This document shows positions 63,975 to 64,000 of a stretch of 64,000 bases of DNA, piece by piece. The stretch spans positions 6,010,001 through 6,074,000 of the forward strand of contig NZ_CP097484.1 in NCBI RefSeq assembly GCF_023546765.1, read 5' to 3'. A program made the position numbers and the translations under genes. The stretch is from Methylobacterium tardum (lineage in GTDB: Bacteria; Pseudomonadota; Alphaproteobacteria; Rhizobiales; Beijerinckiaceae). The notes beneath the pieces were generated by a model. The model saw only the letters and a program-made list of their open reading frames with translations, did no database searches and was not told the DNA's origin. Every line of letters starts with the position of its first letter. The first letter of the stretch is position 1.

Positions 63975-64000
63975 CAGGCCAAAAAAACCCGGCCACGGGG
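63975..64000 (-). terminator. Possible half of a terminator cut by the right edge
   Basis: On the minus strand ...GTGGCCGGG followed by seven T (63981-63987). It has the look of the right arm and U-tract of an intrinsic terminator for a minus-strand gene lying beyond the window. The left arm is outside, so this cannot be confirmed. Confidence 0.35.

Noticed and set aside
1..64000. tRNA, rRNA, CRISPR or prophage
   Set aside because: No cloverleaf-like segments, rRNA signatures, regular direct-repeat arrays, integrases or phage structural genes were found by reading.

Overview
This 64-kb window is GC-rich chromosomal DNA of an alphaproteobacterium, most likely Methylobacterium or a close relative in the Methylobacteriaceae. 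I infer this from gene content: a GCG_CRPN-type secreted protein, a MucR/Ros regulator, DUF6456 and DUF6894 proteins, a catalase-like y4iL protein, a Tim44-like adaptor, an alphaproteobacterial RpoH, and photoreceptors typical of the group. I see no rRNA, tRNA, CRISPR array, prophage or insertion sequence. Most of the very long reading frames opposite real genes are GC-driven shadows.

Layout. 0.8-5.1 kb: a small His/Trp-rich secreted protein, then a minus-strand osmF-yehY-yehX-yehW (OsmU-type) osmoprotectant ABC operon with overlapping starts and stops. 5.4-8.7 kb: an MHYT-PAS-GGDEF-EAL cyclic-di-GMP protein translationally coupled to a BLUF blue-light sensor. 8.7-12.4 kb: SelO AMPylase, an SDR and a PAP2-like membrane protein. 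12.4-18.6 kb: an unusual run of small secreted or hydrophilic proteins around mucR, VanZ-like and cdh. 18.6-25.2 kb: catalase-like fusion, DUF4336, oligopeptidase B, DUF6456. 25.3-31.0 kb: SufE, a PAS/HisKA_2 protein with a degenerate ATPase domain, a Crp/Fnr-DUF6894 pair and a YdeP-type molybdoenzyme. 31.1-37.4 kb: ssb, oxidoreductases, MsrQ and small secreted proteins. 37.6-45.5 kb: the translation/transcription cluster rimP-nusA-ylxR-infB, a clear terminator, then rbfA-truB. 45.6-50.9 kb: an Lpd-like flavoprotein, a PYP-like/bacteriophytochrome kinase, heme oxygenase and a small transporter. 50.9-58.4 kb: a minus-strand housekeeping group (gmk, yicC, VOC, mltG, mutM, smr, mltA, Tim44-like). 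58.7-63.7 kb: secB, a LysR/DUF4865/tautomerase divergon, an MFS transporter, a hairpin repeat and rpoH.

Two themes stand out. First, the window is rich in light and signal sensing. It has BLUF plus cyclic-di-GMP turnover. It also has a bacteriophytochrome whose N-terminus is a PYP-fold domain that has lost every chromophore-binding residue checked, and whose 3' neighbour is the heme oxygenase that should supply biliverdin. Second, six conserved genes (selO, ylxR, bphO, yicC, mltG, smr) each carry one frameshift. Three sit at G5/C5 runs missing one base and a fourth lies next to such a run. This pattern points to consensus sequencing errors more than to six independent pseudogenes, so lengths and 'broken' status of these genes should be read with caution.
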